64,000 nt of DNA, taken from assembly GCA_003281685.1 (NCBI GenBank), contig QCBH01000004.1:1-64000 (forward strand), given 5' to 3'. Positions within the stretch are counted from its first letter, which is position 1; each line of letters opens with the position of its first letter. Shown in pieces: positions 37,785 to 49,022 of this stretch. This DNA comes from Prochlorococcus sp. AG-347-E23 (GTDB taxonomy: Bacteria; Cyanobacteriota; Cyanobacteriia; PCC-6307; Cyanobiaceae). The notes beneath the pieces were generated by a model that searched no databases, was not told the origin of the DNA, and saw only the letters and a program-made list of their open reading frames with translations. Made by a program: the position numbers and the translations under genes.

Positions 37785-39578
37785 TTGATAAAAAAAAGTC
37801 CTAATAAAAAAAATATTTCATTAAAAAGACAACCACTAGTCTTACTTATATTTTCTTCTATTTCCTTTTTATTGATTCTATTTAGGTTAATTTTTTTACA
37901 ACTTTTAAATTATGAATCTTTTAAGAAGATGTCAGATGAGAATAGGATCAGACTTATCGCTTCACAGCCAATACGGGGCAGAATAATAGATAAGAATGGT
38001 TATGTTTTAGCAGATAGTAGAGTTAAATATTCTTTAATAATAAAGCCTCAATCTATTAATAAAAGATATTGGGAAAGACATAAATCAATCCTTACTAACT
38101 TATTAAATATTGATAGTAATTTAATTCAAAAAAAATATTCTGATGGACTAAAAAATCAAAAACTTTCAGTAACTATCCTTGATGATTTAAATGTAGATCA
38201 ATTAATAAAATTTAAAGAAAATGAAGGTAAATTAATTAGTTTTGAAGTAGCAACGAAATTAATTAGAAATTATCCTTATAAATCCCTTGCTGCTCATGTA
38301 ATTGGTTATACTCAGCCAATTACTGAATCAGAATATAAGTTTTTATCTAAGAAAGGTTATAAATTAAACGATTTAATAGGAAGAACAGGAATTGAATATG
38401 TTTATGAAGATTTTATAAGAGGTGAATGGGGTGGAGAAATGGTTGAAGTGAATTCATTAGGAAAATTTCAAAGATCATTGGGTATAAGACCACCAGTACA
38501 AGGTAATGATATTGAACTAACAATTGATCTTAATCTGCAATTAGTTGCTGAGGAAGTTCTTAAAGACAAAAAAGCTGGCGCGATAGTAGTGATGGATCCA
38601 CGAGATGGTGCAATAAGAGCAATGGTAAGTAAACCTAATTTTGATTTGAATTTTTTTTCAAAGGATTTTAAGCCTGAAAAAGAATACAATAATATATTTA
38701 ATTCTCCTGAAAAACCTCTTTTTAATAGAGCATTAAATGCTTATGATCCAGGAAGTGTTTGGAAAATTGTAACTGCTTTAGCGGGCTTGGAAAGTGGCAA
38801 ATTCCCTAGAGATACTATGTTAGATACCAAGCCATGTATAACTTATGGGAGTCAATGTTTTAGAGAGCATAATGATTTAGGCTTTGGGCTTATAGGTTAT
38901 GAAGATGCTTTAAGAGTTTCTAGTAATACATTTTTTTATCAAATAGGTTATGGAGTAGGTGTTGATGAAATTCATAAGGTCTCCAGAAAGCTTGGCTTTA
39001 ATTCTTTATCTGGAATTGAAATTTCTGAACAAGAAAATATAGGATTGGTAGCAAGTAGTGAATGGGCTAAAGAAGGTAGAGGATGGGGGCAACCAGGGAG
39101 AACCCCTTGGGTTCCAGAAGATATTGCAAGTATGTCTATTGGGCAATTTGTTGTTCAAGTAACACCAATTCAACTAGCTAGAGCATATGCAGCGATTGCT
39201 AATGGAGGTTATCTAGTTACTCCACATTTGACTAAAAAAGATGTAGAAAGTCATTTAGATAAAAAACCTATTCAAATTGACATTGATCCACAAAATATTC
39301 AAGTGATAAAAAGTGGTCTAAGGAAAGTAGTAGAGTCTGGCACAGGAGTATCAATTAATTATGGAGTTTCAAATTTGCCTCCAGTTTCAGGTAAAACTGG
39401 CACTGCTGAAGATGGGGAAGGTGGCTTAGATCACGCTTGGTTCATTTGCTTTGCTCCTTCGGAAAAGAGTGAATTGCTTGTAGTCGCTTTTGCACAAAAT
39501 ACTCCTGGTGGAGGTTCGGTACATGCTCTTCCTATGGCTAAACAAATTTTAAAAGTTTGGAATGAAAAAAATTTATAA
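37785..39578 (+). CDS. mrdA: Penicillin-binding protein 2 (class B transpeptidase)
   Basis: Cross-links peptidoglycan during elongation, with RodA and MreB. A membrane anchor is at about 17-40. The non-penicillin-binding domain contains QPIRGRIIDKNGYVLADSR. The transpeptidase has the active-site Ser at about 324 (DPGSVWKIV), the SxN-type motif SSN in RVSSNTFF, and KTG at 537 (GKTGTAED). Start is TTG at 37785. 597 aa, complete. No rodA is next to it. Confidence 0.94.
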   Translation: MIKKSPNKKNISLKRQPLVLLIFSSISFLLILFRLIFLQLLNYESFKKMSDENRIRLIASQPIRGRIIDKNGYVLADSRVKYSLIIKPQSINKRYWERHKSILTNLLNIDSNLIQKKYSDGLKNQKLSVTILDDLNVDQLIKFKENEGKLISFEVATKLIRNYPYKSLAAHVIGYTQPITESEYKFLSKKGYKLNDLIGRTGIEYVYEDFIRGEWGGEMVEVNSLGKFQRSLGIRPPVQGNDIELTIDLNLQLVAEEVLKDKKAGAIVVMDPRDGAIRAMVSKPNFDLNFFSKDFKPEKEYNNIFNSPEKPLFNRALNAYDPGSVWKIVTALAGLESGKFPRDTMLDTKPCITYGSQCFREHNDLGFGLIGYEDALRVSSNTFFYQIGYGVGVDEIHKVSRKLGFNSLSGIEISEQENIGLVASSEWAKEGRGWGQPGRTPWVPEDIASMSIGQFVVQVTPIQLARAYAAIANGGYLVTPHLTKKDVESHLDKKPIQIDIDPQNIQVIKSGLRKVVESGTGVSINYGVSNLPPVSGKTGTAEDGEGGLDHAWFICFAPSEKSELLVVAFAQNTPGGGSVHALPMAKQILKVWNEKNL

Positions 39579-39590
39579 TTTTTTTAAAGT

Positions 39591-40115
39591 TTATGTTTTT
39601 AATTTTTTCATTTGTAAAAGTCTTTGAATAATATCTTCAATAGTTTTTGTATCTATAGGTTTACTGTATGAGGACAAAAGTTGTCTCCCTAATACTTGAC
39701 TTCCTAAATGCACTAATTGAATGCGTAATGAGGTCAGCAGCTCTAACCCTATGCCACCAGAAAATGTTGCTATTGCAATCGGTTGACCATTAAATAAATT
39801 CCTAAAGTCATCTCCTGAAATAGAAAGCCATGCTATGAAGTTGGAGAGAATCGGAGGTATTGATCCATTATATTCAGGAGCACAAATCACCCATCTTTCA
39901 ATTTTGAAAAGCTTTTTTTTTAATTCTTCTATTTCATTTGGAATATTTTTTTTGCTGTGAATTCTTGGATTAAATAAAGGAATATCAAGAGTGGTAAGAT
40001 CTAAAATTTCAGAACTTATTTTAAGTTCATTACTTTTTTCAAGAAATTTTTCAGAAAGTTCTAGATTTTTACCACAACTAGCCGTAATGATTATTAGATC
40101 TTTTGTTTCAGTCAT
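39591..40115 (-). CDS. NADPH-dependent FMN reductase family protein
   Basis: 174 residues of flavodoxin-like fold. The N-terminal phosphate loop is weak (ITASCGKNLELSEKF), but VICAPEYNGSIPPILSNFIAWLS is the family's flavin-contact motif, and ATFSGGIGLELLTSLR follows. It lies 17 bp downstream of two flavodiiron genes on the same strand. It may supply reduced flavin or report flavin status to them, which is inference from position. Confidence 0.85.
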   Translation of the reverse strand: MTETKDLIIITASCGKNLELSEKFLEKSNELKISSEILDLTTLDIPLFNPRIHSKKNIPNEIEELKKKLFKIERWVICAPEYNGSIPPILSNFIAWLSISGDDFRNLFNGQPIAIATFSGGIGLELLTSLRIQLVHLGSQVLGRQLLSSYSKPIDTKTIEDIIQRLLQMKKLKT

Positions 40116-40132
40116 AAATTAGATAAATAAAT

Positions 40133-41935
40133 TTAATAGTTAGCACCTGTTTTGCGGTGATGAACTGCCGTTAGACTATCGGATTTTAGTATATTACCGT
40201 GTAGTACTTCGGCGTAAATTACCCAATGATCTCCACATTCCATTCTCTCTTTTACAGAAGCATCTAACCATGCGAGCGCTTCAGGAATGATTATCTGTTC
40301 ATTAGGAGTTAATTCAATATTTATTCCTTCAAATCTATCTTCTCCAGGAGCAAAGGGCTTTGTGAATCTTTTCAAAGGTTCTTTAAAATCTTTTTCACTA
40401 AGAATATTTAATGCGAATGAATCTCCTATTTGTAGAAGAGACTCTACCGATCTATCTTTTGCTACTGCAATACTTAACCCAGGCGGAGAAAAACTTGCTT
40501 GACTAACCCAAGATGCAAGCATGGCTCCTTTGATATTATTCTCATCTTTGCCTTTAGAGGCTGTCAGGACACAAAGTGAACCAATTACTCTTCCAAGAGC
40601 TTGGAGCTTTGGATCCGTTTTGCTTGTAATCATTCCAGTATCTGATTTTCTGGGTTTTTTCTTTGCTTTTTTTATAATTTTTCTTCCAAAGTGAGTTCCT
40701 ATTTCTTCTAACTCTTTAATCTTTGGTTTATTTGGACTAAATTTAATCCTAATAGGGTCAAAACTAAACTTAAAACCACCGTCTTTTAATTTTGTTTCAA
40801 GTAAATCTATAGCTTCGCCGCTCCAGCCAAAACTTCCAAAAATTCCTACTGGCTTATCTCTATTGCCCTCTGCTAACAATGTTCCTAGTGCACTAACTAT
40901 TGGAGTTGGGGCGTGACCACCCAATGTAGGAGAGCCTATTAAATAACCATCAGCATTTTGGATGGATTTTACAAGTACATCATTTGGGGTAAATTCACAA
41001 TTAATACTTTCAACTTCTACGGAGGTTCTATTTATCCCTTTTGCCAATGCATCGCCTATTGAGGCTGTGTTTCCATATGCACTTGCATATATCAGGGCGA
41101 TCTTATGATTATTAGTTGAGAGATTCTCTCCCCATCTAATATAGTCATTTAAAAAGCTTTTTAAGCTATATTCGATCGCGGGACCATGTAATGGTGCAAT
41201 AGTTTTAATGTCATAATCGGCAATTTTTTCAGTTATTGATACTACTTGATTAGACATTGGTGCCATCAAGCAATCATAAAAATGTTTCCTATCAATTTCT
41301 GTACTAACTCGATTTGTTTCAGACCAATATTTAGATGCAATATGTGCAGAGAAAATTTTTTCACTAAGAAGTATTTCTTGATTACGTTCATAAATTATCA
41401 GTCCACCAGGCCAACGTGCTGTTGGAATAGGAATTAACTCTAGTGAAATGTTATCTAATTCTAAATTAAGTTCTTTTTTGATTATGTTTATTTCAGGTAA
41501 TTGAATTTCAATGAAGTTTTCTAAGGTAGGATTTCTTTGATTCCAAAGTTCGCTAATAAGTTTATAACCTGGATTAGAGCAAGTAATAGTTGTATTTTGA
41601 AATTGGGTGCTTATACTCTTTATAGTTTCAATGATTTGGGGATTAATATGACCAGAAATGAAGTTAATTTTGCCTAAATTAAATTGATTGCAAAACCTAG
41701 AAATTACTTTATTAAACGAATCTAAATATTGTTTCTCAGGTGGATGAATAATAAACAGTTCCTCATGACTTCTAATGAAAAAAGTATTAAAAGAGGTTCC
41801 TTTTTCAAGGTTAAATTCAAGTTCAAATCTTTCTTTATTTTGGTCTAAGAATCTTACACAAGAAAAATTTTCAGTTATATCAAATTCTGTTAAATTTTGA
41901 TTTTCTGCAAGTAAGCCTATATTAATATCTGACAT
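40133..41935 (-). CDS. flv1: Flavodiiron protein, Flv1-like, diiron ligands lost
   Basis: Class C flavodiiron layout: metallo-lactamase-like domain (about 30-270), flavodoxin domain (about 275-425, IALIYASAYGNTASIGDALA), and a C-terminal flavin-reductase domain (about 445-600). The canonical HxExDH is replaced by HINPQI (residues 96-101), the next His by Arg (R174, PTARWPGG) and the Asp by Lys (K193). Only the His of PLHGPA is kept. The same kind of replacement is known for Flv1/Flv2. With Flv3 it would form the heterodimer that reduces O2 to water at PSI. The partner gene is 16 bp upstream. Confidence 0.9.
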   Translation of the reverse strand: MSDINIGLLAENQNLTEFDITENFSCVRFLDQNKERFELEFNLEKGTSFNTFFIRSHEELFIIHPPEKQYLDSFNKVISRFCNQFNLGKINFISGHINPQIIETIKSISTQFQNTTITCSNPGYKLISELWNQRNPTLENFIEIQLPEINIIKKELNLELDNISLELIPIPTARWPGGLIIYERNQEILLSEKIFSAHIASKYWSETNRVSTEIDRKHFYDCLMAPMSNQVVSITEKIADYDIKTIAPLHGPAIEYSLKSFLNDYIRWGENLSTNNHKIALIYASAYGNTASIGDALAKGINRTSVEVESINCEFTPNDVLVKSIQNADGYLIGSPTLGGHAPTPIVSALGTLLAEGNRDKPVGIFGSFGWSGEAIDLLETKLKDGGFKFSFDPIRIKFSPNKPKIKELEEIGTHFGRKIIKKAKKKPRKSDTGMITSKTDPKLQALGRVIGSLCVLTASKGKDENNIKGAMLASWVSQASFSPPGLSIAVAKDRSVESLLQIGDSFALNILSEKDFKEPLKRFTKPFAPGEDRFEGINIELTPNEQIIIPEALAWLDASVKERMECGDHWVIYAEVLHGNILKSDSLTAVHHRKTGANY

Positions 41936-41951
41936 TTCAAAGACTTATTTT

Positions 41952-43727
41952 CTAATAGTGATTAGCAACTTTTCTGTGATGAACTGCTGTCTTGCATGAT
42001 AAGTCAGAAACATTACCATTTTCAACAATTCCGTAAATTATCCAATGGTCTGGAGTCTCTAGCCTGGAACTAACTTTACAATCTAGAAAGGCGAGTGAAT
42101 CTGATAGAACTGGCCCTCCTTCAGCGATGTTGCTAATTACATCTACATCCGCAAATCTATCAGCTCCAGGGGCAAATCTTTTTAAAAAATGTCTGAACAT
42201 TTTTTGATAGTTATCTTCTCTCAGAATATTCACAATAAAACCTTTCCCAACTTGCATATATGATTCAATAGCCCTATCTTTTGCTACTGCAACTGTAATA
42301 CCTGGTGGAGAAAAGCTTGCTTGACTAACCCAACTTGCGACCATTGCACTTTGTCTAAATGTAGAACCTTCGCCTTGGCTCGCTGTAACTACATATAATC
42401 CACCACTTAATCTTCCTAACGCCTTATCTAAATTTGAATCAAGGCTCTTCATAGAGGCAATATTCTTCTTTTTATTGATCAATTGACCCAAGTCAGTTCC
42501 AGCTTCTTCGAATTGTTGATAAACAATGGGATCTGGAATATTTTTAACTCTTAAAGGAGAGAAGGCTTCTTTTTGGCCAAGTTCTCTTAGTTTATTTGCT
42601 AAAGAATCTATTGGTTCATCATTTCCACCAAATGCATCATAGACAGCAGTAAATTGTTTTGGTTTTAGTGCTGCAAATAAAGTACCTAGAGATTCTTTTA
42701 ATTCATTATCTGAGTCTACTGGCCATGTGGGAATGACTACTGCTTTTGATTCGGAAATTAAACTTGTTAATTCTTGCGGGTCAGAAGATCTTAGATCAAT
42801 TAACTGAACCTGAGCATCTGCTTTGCTTATTCCATGGGATATCGCTTGACTTAGTCGATCACAATAACCATAGTCGCTTATATAGCAAACTGACACAAAA
42901 TCATTGCCTTTGCTTTTATTACTACTCCATTCTAGATATTTTCCTTTCCAAAAATTGACCTGATTATGGAGCAAAGGCCCATGACCAACAGCTATTGTTT
43001 TTAGTTCAGGTAGCTTATCTATTCTTTTAATTGCCTGCATAACGCTTCTAGCGTTCGGACCCATTAGGCAATCGTAATAAAAACGGAAATCATCGAATAT
43101 TTCTTTTTGATTAGTGTCAAAAAATTCTTCAGAACAATAATGGAGTCCAAATGCATCGCATGTATAGAGAACATTTGTGCTGTGATCATATGAAAATATG
43201 GTATCTGGCCAATGTAAATTTGGTGCACTTATAAATTCAATATTGTGTTCAAAACCACTATTAGGATTAGTTCCGAGATTTAAAAACTCTCCACTTTTAA
43301 CCTCTAGACGTTTAAAGGGAATATGTATTTGGTCTTCAATAAATTTAAGTGCTAATTTTGATCCAACTACTGTGATATTTTGGTTTAATTCTAAAAGATT
43401 ACCTATTAAACCAGAGTGATCAGGTTCTGTATGGCTAGTAATTAGATAATCAACCTCTTGCGGATTTACCTTTATCAGTAATTCTTCAAACCATAATTCT
43501 TCGAACTTTGCGTGACTAGTATCAATAATTGCTAGTTTTTCGCCTTTAATAATAAAACTATTGTAAGTAGTTCCGTTTCTTAAACCAAATTCAATGTCAA
43601 ATCTACTACGATCCCAATCCAAAGATCTTATGGCACAAGAATCTTCAGCAAAGTTTTGAGATTGAACCGTCAACTTGTTATTAGTTTGTGCCAATTTAGA
43701 ATTACTTGTCTGAGGAGAGGCTATCAT
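41952..43727 (-). CDS. flv3: Flavodiiron protein, Flv3-like, canonical diiron site
   Basis: Same three-domain architecture (591 aa) as its downstream neighbour, but with all expected ligands: HTEPDH at 99-104, H172 (PNLHWPDT), D191 (TCDAFG) and H249 (VGHGPL). The flavodoxin domain has VCYISDYGYCDRLSQAIS, and the flavin-reductase domain ASWVSQASFSPPG. It is the catalytic partner of a Mehler-like, water-forming O2 reductase protecting PSI. Its start faces alaS across 119 bp, where the operon's promoter should be. Confidence 0.92.
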   Translation of the reverse strand: MIASPQTSNSKLAQTNNKLTVQSQNFAEDSCAIRSLDWDRSRFDIEFGLRNGTTYNSFIIKGEKLAIIDTSHAKFEELWFEELLIKVNPQEVDYLITSHTEPDHSGLIGNLLELNQNITVVGSKLALKFIEDQIHIPFKRLEVKSGEFLNLGTNPNSGFEHNIEFISAPNLHWPDTIFSYDHSTNVLYTCDAFGLHYCSEEFFDTNQKEIFDDFRFYYDCLMGPNARSVMQAIKRIDKLPELKTIAVGHGPLLHNQVNFWKGKYLEWSSNKSKGNDFVSVCYISDYGYCDRLSQAISHGISKADAQVQLIDLRSSDPQELTSLISESKAVVIPTWPVDSDNELKESLGTLFAALKPKQFTAVYDAFGGNDEPIDSLANKLRELGQKEAFSPLRVKNIPDPIVYQQFEEAGTDLGQLINKKKNIASMKSLDSNLDKALGRLSGGLYVVTASQGEGSTFRQSAMVASWVSQASFSPPGITVAVAKDRAIESYMQVGKGFIVNILREDNYQKMFRHFLKRFAPGADRFADVDVISNIAEGGPVLSDSLAFLDCKVSSRLETPDHWIIYGIVENGNVSDLSCKTAVHHRKVANHY

Positions 43728-43846
43728 AGAATAATTAGCTTTATAAATTAACTTTAGTTATATAGAATATAAATTCGCGTGATTATTTTTGCGAAATAAC
43801 CGAAATTACGCTTTTCTTTAATTTTTAATCTTCTTATTCTGGATAA

Positions 43847-46507
43847 ATGACATCTCAACTAATTAAAAAAATAGTTACTGGAGATGAGATAAGAAATGCT
43901 TTTTTAAAATTTTATAGTGAAAAATTACATAAAATCATTCCAAGTGCATCTTTGATTCCAGATGACCCTACGGTTATGCTCACAATTGCTGGAATGCTAC
44001 CTTTTAAACCAGTTTTTTTAGGTTTAAAAGAAAGACCATCAAAAAGGGCTACATCTAGCCAAAAGTGCATCAGAACAAACGATATAGAAAACGTTGGAGT
44101 TACAGCTAGACACCACACTTTTTTTGAAATGCTTGGTAATTTTTCTTTTGGAGATTATTTTAAACGAGAGGCTATTCAATGGGCTTGGGAATTAGTTGCT
44201 AATATTTATCAACTTTCTGTTGAAAATATAATTGTGAGTGTTTTTCACGAAGACGAAGAGTCTGCAAAAATTTGGAGAGATGAAATTGGTATTCATCCAG
44301 ATAGGATAGTGAAACTAGGAGAGGAAGATAATTTTTGGTCATCTGGCAAAACAGGTCCATGTGGACCTTGTTCAGAACTTTATTATGATTTTCATCCTGA
44401 AAAGGGACTGCAGAATATTGATTTAGAAGATGGAGATCGTTTTATTGAATTTTATAATCTTGTTTTTATGCAATATAATCGTGATTCTAATGGAAAATTG
44501 ATAGATTTAAAATTTAAAAATATTGATACAGGAATGGGTCTTGAAAGGATGGCTCAAATACTACAAAAAAAGCAAAATAATTATGAGACAGATTTAATTT
44601 TTCCTATAATTCAAAAAATTTGTGAGATTGCAAATATTGATTATTTTTCTTCAGATGATAAAAACAAAATTTCTTTAAAAATCATTGGTGATCATACAAG
44701 AGCTGTTATTCATTTAATTTCTGATGGAGTATCAGCAAGTAATCTCGGGAGGGGATATATATTAAGAAGGCTTATTAGAAGAATGGTCAGACATGGCAGA
44801 TTATTAGGTATAACAAATGAATTTTTACCTCATATTGCTACTGTCGGAATTAACTTAATGCAAAATAATTATCCTGATTTAAAAAATAATAATGATTTAA
44901 TTTTGAATGAGATAAAAATTGAAGAAATAAGATTTAGGGAAACTCTTGAAAGAGGAGAGAAATTGCTAGATGAGTTAATTTCTTCAGGGCAGAAATTAAT
45001 TTCTGGTTTTAAAGCTTTTGAACTTTATGATACTTATGGATTTCCTCTAGAACTTACTGTAGAAATTGCTGAAGAACATAGTATCAGTGTAGATGTAAAT
45101 GGTTTTGAAGAAGAAATGAATGTACAAAAAGAGAGAGCTAAAGCTGCTTCAAGTAATATTGATTTGACATTAGAGGGATCATTAGAGCGAGAAATAGATG
45201 TTTTTAACAAAACTGTTTTTAATGGTTATAAGTCACTCCTTTCGGAAGCTGAAATAAAGGGTATATTCTTGGATTCAACATTAGTTAAGGCAGCAAATGA
45301 AGGTCAGAAAGTTTTAATTGTTCTTGATCAGACAACTTTTTATGGAGAATCTGGCGGGCAAGTTGGTGATATTGGAACGATATTTTCAAACGATGTTGAG
45401 GTCTTGGTTGATAATGTCATGCGAAAGAAAAATGTTTTTTTACATTATGGAACGATCAAAAAAGGAAAATTAACTATTGGACAAAAAGTTAAGACTAATG
45501 TTAGCTCTTCTAATAGAGCTAAGGCTGCTGCAAATCATACAGCTACTCATTTATTACAATCTGCACTTAAATCAGTTATTAATGAAAGTGTTGGACAAAA
45601 AGGTTCATTAGTAGCCTTTAATAAATTACGATTTGATTTTAATTCCTCTAATCCTATTTCTAAAGATCAAATTTCTAAGATTGAGACTTTAGTTAACTCT
45701 TGGATTATGGAAAATCATGCCCTAGAAATAAAAAATATGTCTAAGAGTGAGGCTCTTGAAAAGGGCGCAGTCGCCATGTTTGGAGAAAAATATGATGATG
45801 AAGTGCGCGTTGTTAATGTACCAGGAGTTTCAATGGAACTTTGTGGTGGTACACATGTTAAAACTACATCCGAATTAGGTTCTTTCAAAATAATTAGTGA
45901 GGAAGGAATCTCAGCTGGAGTCAGAAGAATCGAAGCATTATCAGGCCAATCAGCATTAGACTATTTCAGTAATAGAAATGCATTAGTAAACCAACTAAGT
46001 GATTTGTTAAAAGCAAATCCTAATCAACTTTATGAAAGGATTAATAATTTGCAAGCAGAGCTTATTAATAAGAATAAAGAGATACAAAAAATGAAAGATG
46101 AAATTGCATATTTTAAATACTCTTCTATAAAATCATCCGCAGAAATAGTAAATTCTTTTTCAATTTTAATAAATCAGATTGATGGCTTAGATGGGAATTC
46201 TTTGCAATCTGCAGCATTTCATTTAACTTCTCATTTGGGAAATAAAGCAATAGTGATTCTTGGGGGAATACCAAATCCAGAAAATAGAAAGTTGTTATTT
46301 GTAGTTTCTTTAGGTGATGATGCAGTAAAAATAGGATTGCATGCAGGTAAATTAATTAATGAGATTGCAAGAATTTGTTCGGGAGGTGGAGGAGGAAAGC
46401 CTAACTTTGCTCAAGCAGGTGCTAAAGATATTGATAAGTTAAGTGATGCTTTAGATTATGCTAAAAATTATTTGCAAAAAACATTAGCTAGTCATTCTGA
46501 TAAATAA
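43847..46507 (+). CDS. alaS: Alanyl-tRNA synthetase
   Basis: 886 residues, complete. Class II catalytic core with [16 protein letters not shown] and [21 protein letters not shown], then [18 protein letters not shown]. The editing domain has [14 protein letters not shown] and the metal motif [15 protein letters not shown]; the C-terminal DHHA1-type domain ends with [17 protein letters not shown]. The 3' end overlaps the convergent speA by 16 bp. Confidence 0.97.
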   Translation: MTSQLIKKIVTGDEIRNAFLKFYSEKLHKIIPSASLIPDDPTVMLTIAGMLPFKPVFLGLKERPSKRATSSQKCIRTNDIENVGVTARHHTFFEMLGNFSFGDYFKREAIQWAWELVANIYQLSVENIIVSVFHEDEESAKIWRDEIGIHPDRIVKLGEEDNFWSSGKTGPCGPCSELYYDFHPEKGLQNIDLEDGDRFIEFYNLVFMQYNRDSNGKLIDLKFKNIDTGMGLERMAQILQKKQNNYETDLIFPIIQKICEIANIDYFSSDDKNKISLKIIGDHTRAVIHLISDGVSASNLGRGYILRRLIRRMVRHGRLLGITNEFLPHIATVGINLMQNNYPDLKNNNDLILNEIKIEEIRFRETLERGEKLLDELISSGQKLISGFKAFELYDTYGFPLELTVEIAEEHSISVDVNGFEEEMNVQKERAKAASSNIDLTLEGSLEREIDVFNKTVFNGYKSLLSEAEIKGIFLDSTLVKAANEGQKVLIVLDQTTFYGESGGQVGDIGTIFSNDVEVLVDNVMRKKNVFLHYGTIKKGKLTIGQKVKTNVSSSNRAKAAANHTATHLLQSALKSVINESVGQKGSLVAFNKLRFDFNSSNPISKDQISKIETLVNSWIMENHALEIKNMSKSEALEKGAVAMFGEKYDDEVRVVNVPGVSMELCGGTHVKTTSELGSFKIISEEGISAGVRRIEALSGQSALDYFSNRNALVNQLSDLLKANPNQLYERINNLQAELINKNKEIQKMKDEIAYFKYSSIKSSAEIVNSFSILINQIDGLDGNSLQSAAFHLTSHLGNKAIVILGGIPNPENRKLLFVVSLGDDAVKIGLHAGKLINEIARICSGGGGGKPNFAQAGAKDIDKLSDALDYAKNYLQKTLASHSDK

Positions 46508-48438
46508 CTACTTTTTCTGAGACTAATTTCGATTTGATCCATTAATTTCCTTGCTTCTTCAATAGTTAATTTTTTTTGATCAATTGCTGATTCAGTATTA
46601 ATTCTTATAGATTCAACCAAAGAAGCTGAACTGTAATCTAATAATTGTAAAATTTCAGATTTACTGTCCTCTTTAATAATATTTCTGACCTTATATGAAT
46701 TATCTTGATTTATGTCTATATGAACAACGTTGGTACTGCCAAATAAATTGTGCAAGTTTCCTAATGCTTCTTGATAGGCTCCAGTCATAAAAATTCCAAT
46801 AAGGTAATCTTTATCTTCTTCTGGATTATGCAAATTTAGTAGTGATTTAATTTTTCCATTATCAATAAAATTATTTAGCTTCCCATCTGAATCACAAGTT
46901 AAATCAGCAAAGTTGCCTTTGCAGAAGGGCTCCTCTAAGTGCCTATGTATTGGTACTATTGGAAAAATCTGATTTATTGCCCAGCTATCAGGAATAGATT
47001 TAAATATAGATAAATTTGCATAATAAGTTGATGCAAGAGTTTCTGTAATTTCAGATAAATCAGGGTGATTGATTTCATCATTATTCAGGTTATTAGAAAT
47101 TTCTTTTGCGCAAGCCCAAGTAAGTTCTTCAGCATAAGCTCTTTCTGCCAAACTTAAAAATCCTAATCTAAAAGCGACTAAGCAATCTTCTTTAAACTTT
47201 TTTGCATCATTCCATAGTTCAATTATTTGAGATAAATTTATTTTTTTATTTTTAAGTTTTTTTAATTCATAGAAAGTATCAAGTAAATTTGAAATTATTA
47301 ATTTTTGTTTTTTTTTATCAAAAATTTGTAGTTTGGAACTGACATGACTTGTTCCTAAGACATTAAAAATTAAAACTGAACAATGACTAATTATTGCTCT
47401 TCCACTTTCTGAGATTATGGTTGGATGCTTGATATTATTTAATTCACATGAATCCTTAATAGTTGCAATTACATCGTTAGCATAATTTTGGAGAGAATAA
47501 TTAGTAGAAGTGTTGGAGGAGGTTTTAGTTCCATCAAAATCTATTCCTAATCCACCCCCAACGTCGATATATTGCATTGGGGCTCCTAGTTTGCATAGTT
47601 CAACATATATTTGACTCGCTTCTTGTAATGCGTCTTTGATCACAGCAATATCGCTTATTTGACTGCCTATATGAAAATGGAGCAATTTCATTTCGTTGAT
47701 AAGATTTGCTTCTTTTAGTTCTTTTATTGTCAACATAATTTCTGGGATTGATAATCCAAATTTGGAATTATCTCCAATAGATTTGCTCCACCTACCACTA
47801 CTTTTACTTGATAACTTTGCTCTAATTCCTATCAATGGAGTCGCGTTAAGTTCTTGAACTGCTTGAATAATTCTTTTTACCTCATCTCGTTGTTCAATAA
47901 CAATTATTGGATTTTTGCCGAGTTTTCTGGCCAAAGTAGCAATCTCAATATATTTTTTATCCTTATATCCGTTGCATATTAGTAATGAATTTTGGTTTTC
48001 AAGAAGTGCAAGGCCAATTAATAGTTCTGATTTACTTCCTACTTCTAAACCAAAATTCCATTGGCTACCAAACTCTATTATCTTTTCTAGGACATTTTTC
48101 TGTTGATTACATTTGACAGGAAAAACGCCTTGATAAATGTTCTTATATTTATAGGTTTTTATTGCTTTTAAAAAAGAGTCATGTAATGCATTTATTCGAT
48201 CTTTCAAGATATCATTAAATCTTATGATTAATGGAGGATTTATTTCTCTACTCTTAAGTTCTTTGACAAGCTTAAAAAGATCAATCTTATTTTCAGATTT
48301 TATATCTTTAGTTACTGATATATTTCCTTTGGAATTTATAGAAAAATATTTATCTCCCCATTTGTCTATGTTATAAGTCGAAATACTATCTTCAATAGTC
48401 CATATATTCTTTAATTTTTTCGGCTCAAAATTGGTCAA
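46492..48438 (-). CDS. speA: Biosynthetic arginine decarboxylase
   Basis: PLP enzyme making agmatine for polyamine synthesis. [19 protein letters not shown] carries the Schiff-base Lys at about residue 108; [14 protein letters not shown] and [12 protein letters not shown] are the phosphate/PLP contacts. The late [23 protein letters not shown] block is SpeA-specific (split here). 648 aa is full length for the family. 16 bp tail-to-tail overlap with alaS. Confidence 0.95.
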   Translation of the reverse strand: MTNFEPKKLKNIWTIEDSISTYNIDKWGDKYFSINSKGNISVTKDIKSENKIDLFKLVKELKSREINPPLIIRFNDILKDRINALHDSFLKAIKTYKYKNIYQGVFPVKCNQQKNVLEKIIEFGSQWNFGLEVGSKSELLIGLALLENQNSLLICNGYKDKKYIEIATLARKLGKNPIIVIEQRDEVKRIIQAVQELNATPLIGIRAKLSSKSSGRWSKSIGDNSKFGLSIPEIMLTIKELKEANLINEMKLLHFHIGSQISDIAVIKDALQEASQIYVELCKLGAPMQYIDVGGGLGIDFDGTKTSSNTSTNYSLQNYANDVIATIKDSCELNNIKHPTIISESGRAIISHCSVLIFNVLGTSHVSSKLQIFDKKKQKLIISNLLDTFYELKKLKNKKINLSQIIELWNDAKKFKEDCLVAFRLGFLSLAERAYAEELTWACAKEISNNLNNDEINHPDLSEITETLASTYYANLSIFKSIPDSWAINQIFPIVPIHRHLEEPFCKGNFADLTCDSDGKLNNFIDNGKIKSLLNLHNPEEDKDYLIGIFMTGAYQEALGNLHNLFGSTNVVHIDINQDNSYKVRNIIKEDSKSEILQLLDYSSASLVESIRINTESAIDQKKLTIEEARKLMDQIEISLRKSSYLSE

Positions 48439-48560
48439 TTTATGTGTAGGTGATTAAAAAATGTTTTTGAAAATAACTCAAAACAATATCTTTTATTTTA
48501 ATGACTACTTGCCAAGTTACCACCCAAAAGTTGAATATACATAGAGTGATTATTAACTAA

Positions 48561-49019
48561 ATGACCAAAGAGAGAACTTTTATTGCAATTAAACCAGATG
48601 GAGTTCAAAGAGGATATGTCTCTGAGATTGTTGGCAGATTTGAAAAAAAAGGATTTAAGTTGGTTGGATTAAAGCAATTAATCCCCTCAAAAGATCTTGC
48701 TCAAAATCATTATGGTGTACATAAAGAAAGACCCTTTTTTGGTGATTTAGTAGACTTTATTTCAAGTGGTCCTGTTGTAGCAATGGTATGGGAAGGTGAA
48801 GGAGTTATTTTTAGTGCTAGAAAACTAATAGGTGCAACAAAACCTCTTGAAGCAGAGCCTGGAACAATTAGAGGTGATTTAGCTATTGATATTGGGAGGA
48901 ATATTATTCATGGTTCTGATGGAGAAGATACTGCTAAATTTGAAATTGATCTATGGTTTAACAAAGAGGAATTATGTGAGTGGGAAACTTCTGATTCGAA
49001 ATGGCGATCTGAGAATTAA
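48561..49019 (+). CDS. ndk: Nucleoside diphosphate kinase
   Basis: 152 residues, [16 protein letters not shown] at the start and the phosphorylated His in [16 protein letters not shown] near residue 119. Balances NTP pools. Divergent from speA, and 3 bp from the convergent thiO stop. Confidence 0.97.
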   Translation: MTKERTFIAIKPDGVQRGYVSEIVGRFEKKGFKLVGLKQLIPSKDLAQNHYGVHKERPFFGDLVDFISSGPVVAMVWEGEGVIFSARKLIGATKPLEAEPGTIRGDLAIDIGRNIIHGSDGEDTAKFEIDLWFNKEELCEWETSDSKWRSEN

Positions 49020-49022
49020 AAT

